Shown: positions 5,293 through 5,680 of the stretch, piece after piece | Layout: each line of letters starts with the position of its first letter | Numbering within the stretch: position 1 is the stretch's first letter | The notes under the pieces: model-generated | The model's database searches: none | The model's input: only the letters and a program-made list of their open reading frames with translations | What the model was told of the DNA's origin: nothing | Made by a program: the position numbers and the translations under genes | Assembly (NCBI GenBank): GCA_023422735.1 | Contig: JAFAGL010000024.1 | Coordinates: forward strand, 1 to 5,680 | Direction of reading: 5' to 3' | Length of the DNA: 5,680 nt | Source: Pseudomonadota bacterium | GTDB lineage: Bacteria > Pseudomonadota > Alphaproteobacteria > Rhizobiales > Rhizobiaceae

Positions 5293-5680
5293 ATGCAAGG
5301 CCGGAAATTTCGTCATGCACTTGTCGCCGCAAGTCTCGTGGCTGCATTTGCGACAGCAAATGGCCAGGTCTGGGCACAGGCAACCCCTTCAGTCCAGGAT
5401 ACCTCGCGTGGGGCAAGCGGCCTGCCGCTGCCGCGTTTCGTCAGCCTCAAGTCCAACAAGGTGAATTCGCGGATCGGACCGGGCATCAATTACGCGATCG
5501 ACTGGATGTATCTCAAGGCCGGCCTGCCGATGGAGATCATCCAGGAATACGATAACTGGCGACGGGTCCGCGATGCCGATGGCGCGGAAGGCTGGATCAA
5601 CCAGTCGCTTCTGTCGGGAAGACGCACCGCGATGGTCGCTCCCTGGCAACGCGGTAAAGGCGAGCCCCTCTCCTTGATGT
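5293..5680 (+). CDS. Exported bacterial SH3-domain protein, N-terminal part (3' end outside window)
   Basis: The frame is open from this ATG to the window edge, giving 129 residues. Residues 1-30 form a Sec signal peptide: a basic start (MQGRKFRH), the hydrophobic core ALVAASLVAAFATA, and a likely cleavage after AQA (28-30). Residues 44-108 match the bacterial SH3 family (SH3_4 type) common in Hyphomicrobiales: GLPLPRFVSLKS, VNSRIGPG (57-64), GLPMEIIQEYDNWRRVRD and EGWINQSLLSGRR. Family members usually continue with a second SH3 repeat, which would lie beyond the window. The mature protein is probably periplasmic and may bind peptidoglycan or another envelope ligand; its specific function is unknown. 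The purine-rich AGAAAGAAG (5276-5284) serves as a plausible ribosome site. An in-frame ATG at 5194 would add 33 residues, but it lacks a Shine-Dalgarno site and would bury the signal peptide, so 5293 is preferred. Confidence 0.82.
   Translation, partial: MQGRKFRHALVAASLVAAFATANGQVWAQATPSVQDTSRGASGLPLPRFVSLKSNKVNSRIGPGINYAIDWMYLKAGLPMEIIQEYDNWRRVRDADGAEGWINQSLLSGRRTAMVAPWQRGKGEPLSLM

Noticed and set aside
5061..5555. 164-codon and 95-codon plus-strand frames over the leader and SH3 gene
   Set aside because: They are out of frame with the signal peptide and SH3 motifs, which identify the real coding frame beginning at 5293.

Overview
The window looks like a chromosomal housekeeping segment from an alphaproteobacterium, most likely of the order Hyphomicrobiales (Rhizobium/Brucella-like). 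This rests on three things: the DnaA and DnaN sequences, the gene order dnaA-dnaN-recF-moeB with no gyrB after recF, and an exported SH3 protein of a type I associate with this order. GC content is moderately high throughout, and I see no compositional island, mobile element, phage gene, CRISPR array, tRNA or rRNA. The genus cannot be fixed by eye.

Layout. Bases 1-761 hold the 3' two-thirds of dnaA (replication initiator), cut by the window edge inside the ATPase domain. A 157-base spacer (762-918) is rich in dyads: a strong GC hairpin just after dnaA, a GC palindrome cluster, and a near-perfect 11-bp inverted repeat ending 25 bases before dnaN. dnaN (919-2034, sliding clamp) and recF (2064-3200, gap-repair loader) are 29 bases apart and probably share a transcript. 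A MoeB/ThiF/HesA-type adenylyltransferase (3254-4030) follows 53 bases later. Convergent to it on the minus strand is a D-2-hydroxyacid dehydrogenase of the glyoxylate/hydroxypyruvate reductase type (4123-5124). Divergent from that, across a 168-base leader, is the start of a secreted bacterial SH3-domain protein (5293 to the window end).

How the genes work together. DnaA opens the origin, the clamp tethers the polymerase and, with ADP/ATP cycling factors, feeds back on DnaA, and RecF acts with RecO and RecR at stalled forks. The MoeB-like enzyme, the dehydrogenase and the SH3 protein have no obvious mechanistic link to replication and look like conserved neighbours.

I do not see a novel multi-gene system here. 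The points most worth a second look are the dyads before dnaN, the loss of both CxxC zinc motifs in the MoeB homologue, the perfect inverted repeat in the dehydrogenase leader, and the ambiguous N-terminus of the SH3 protein.
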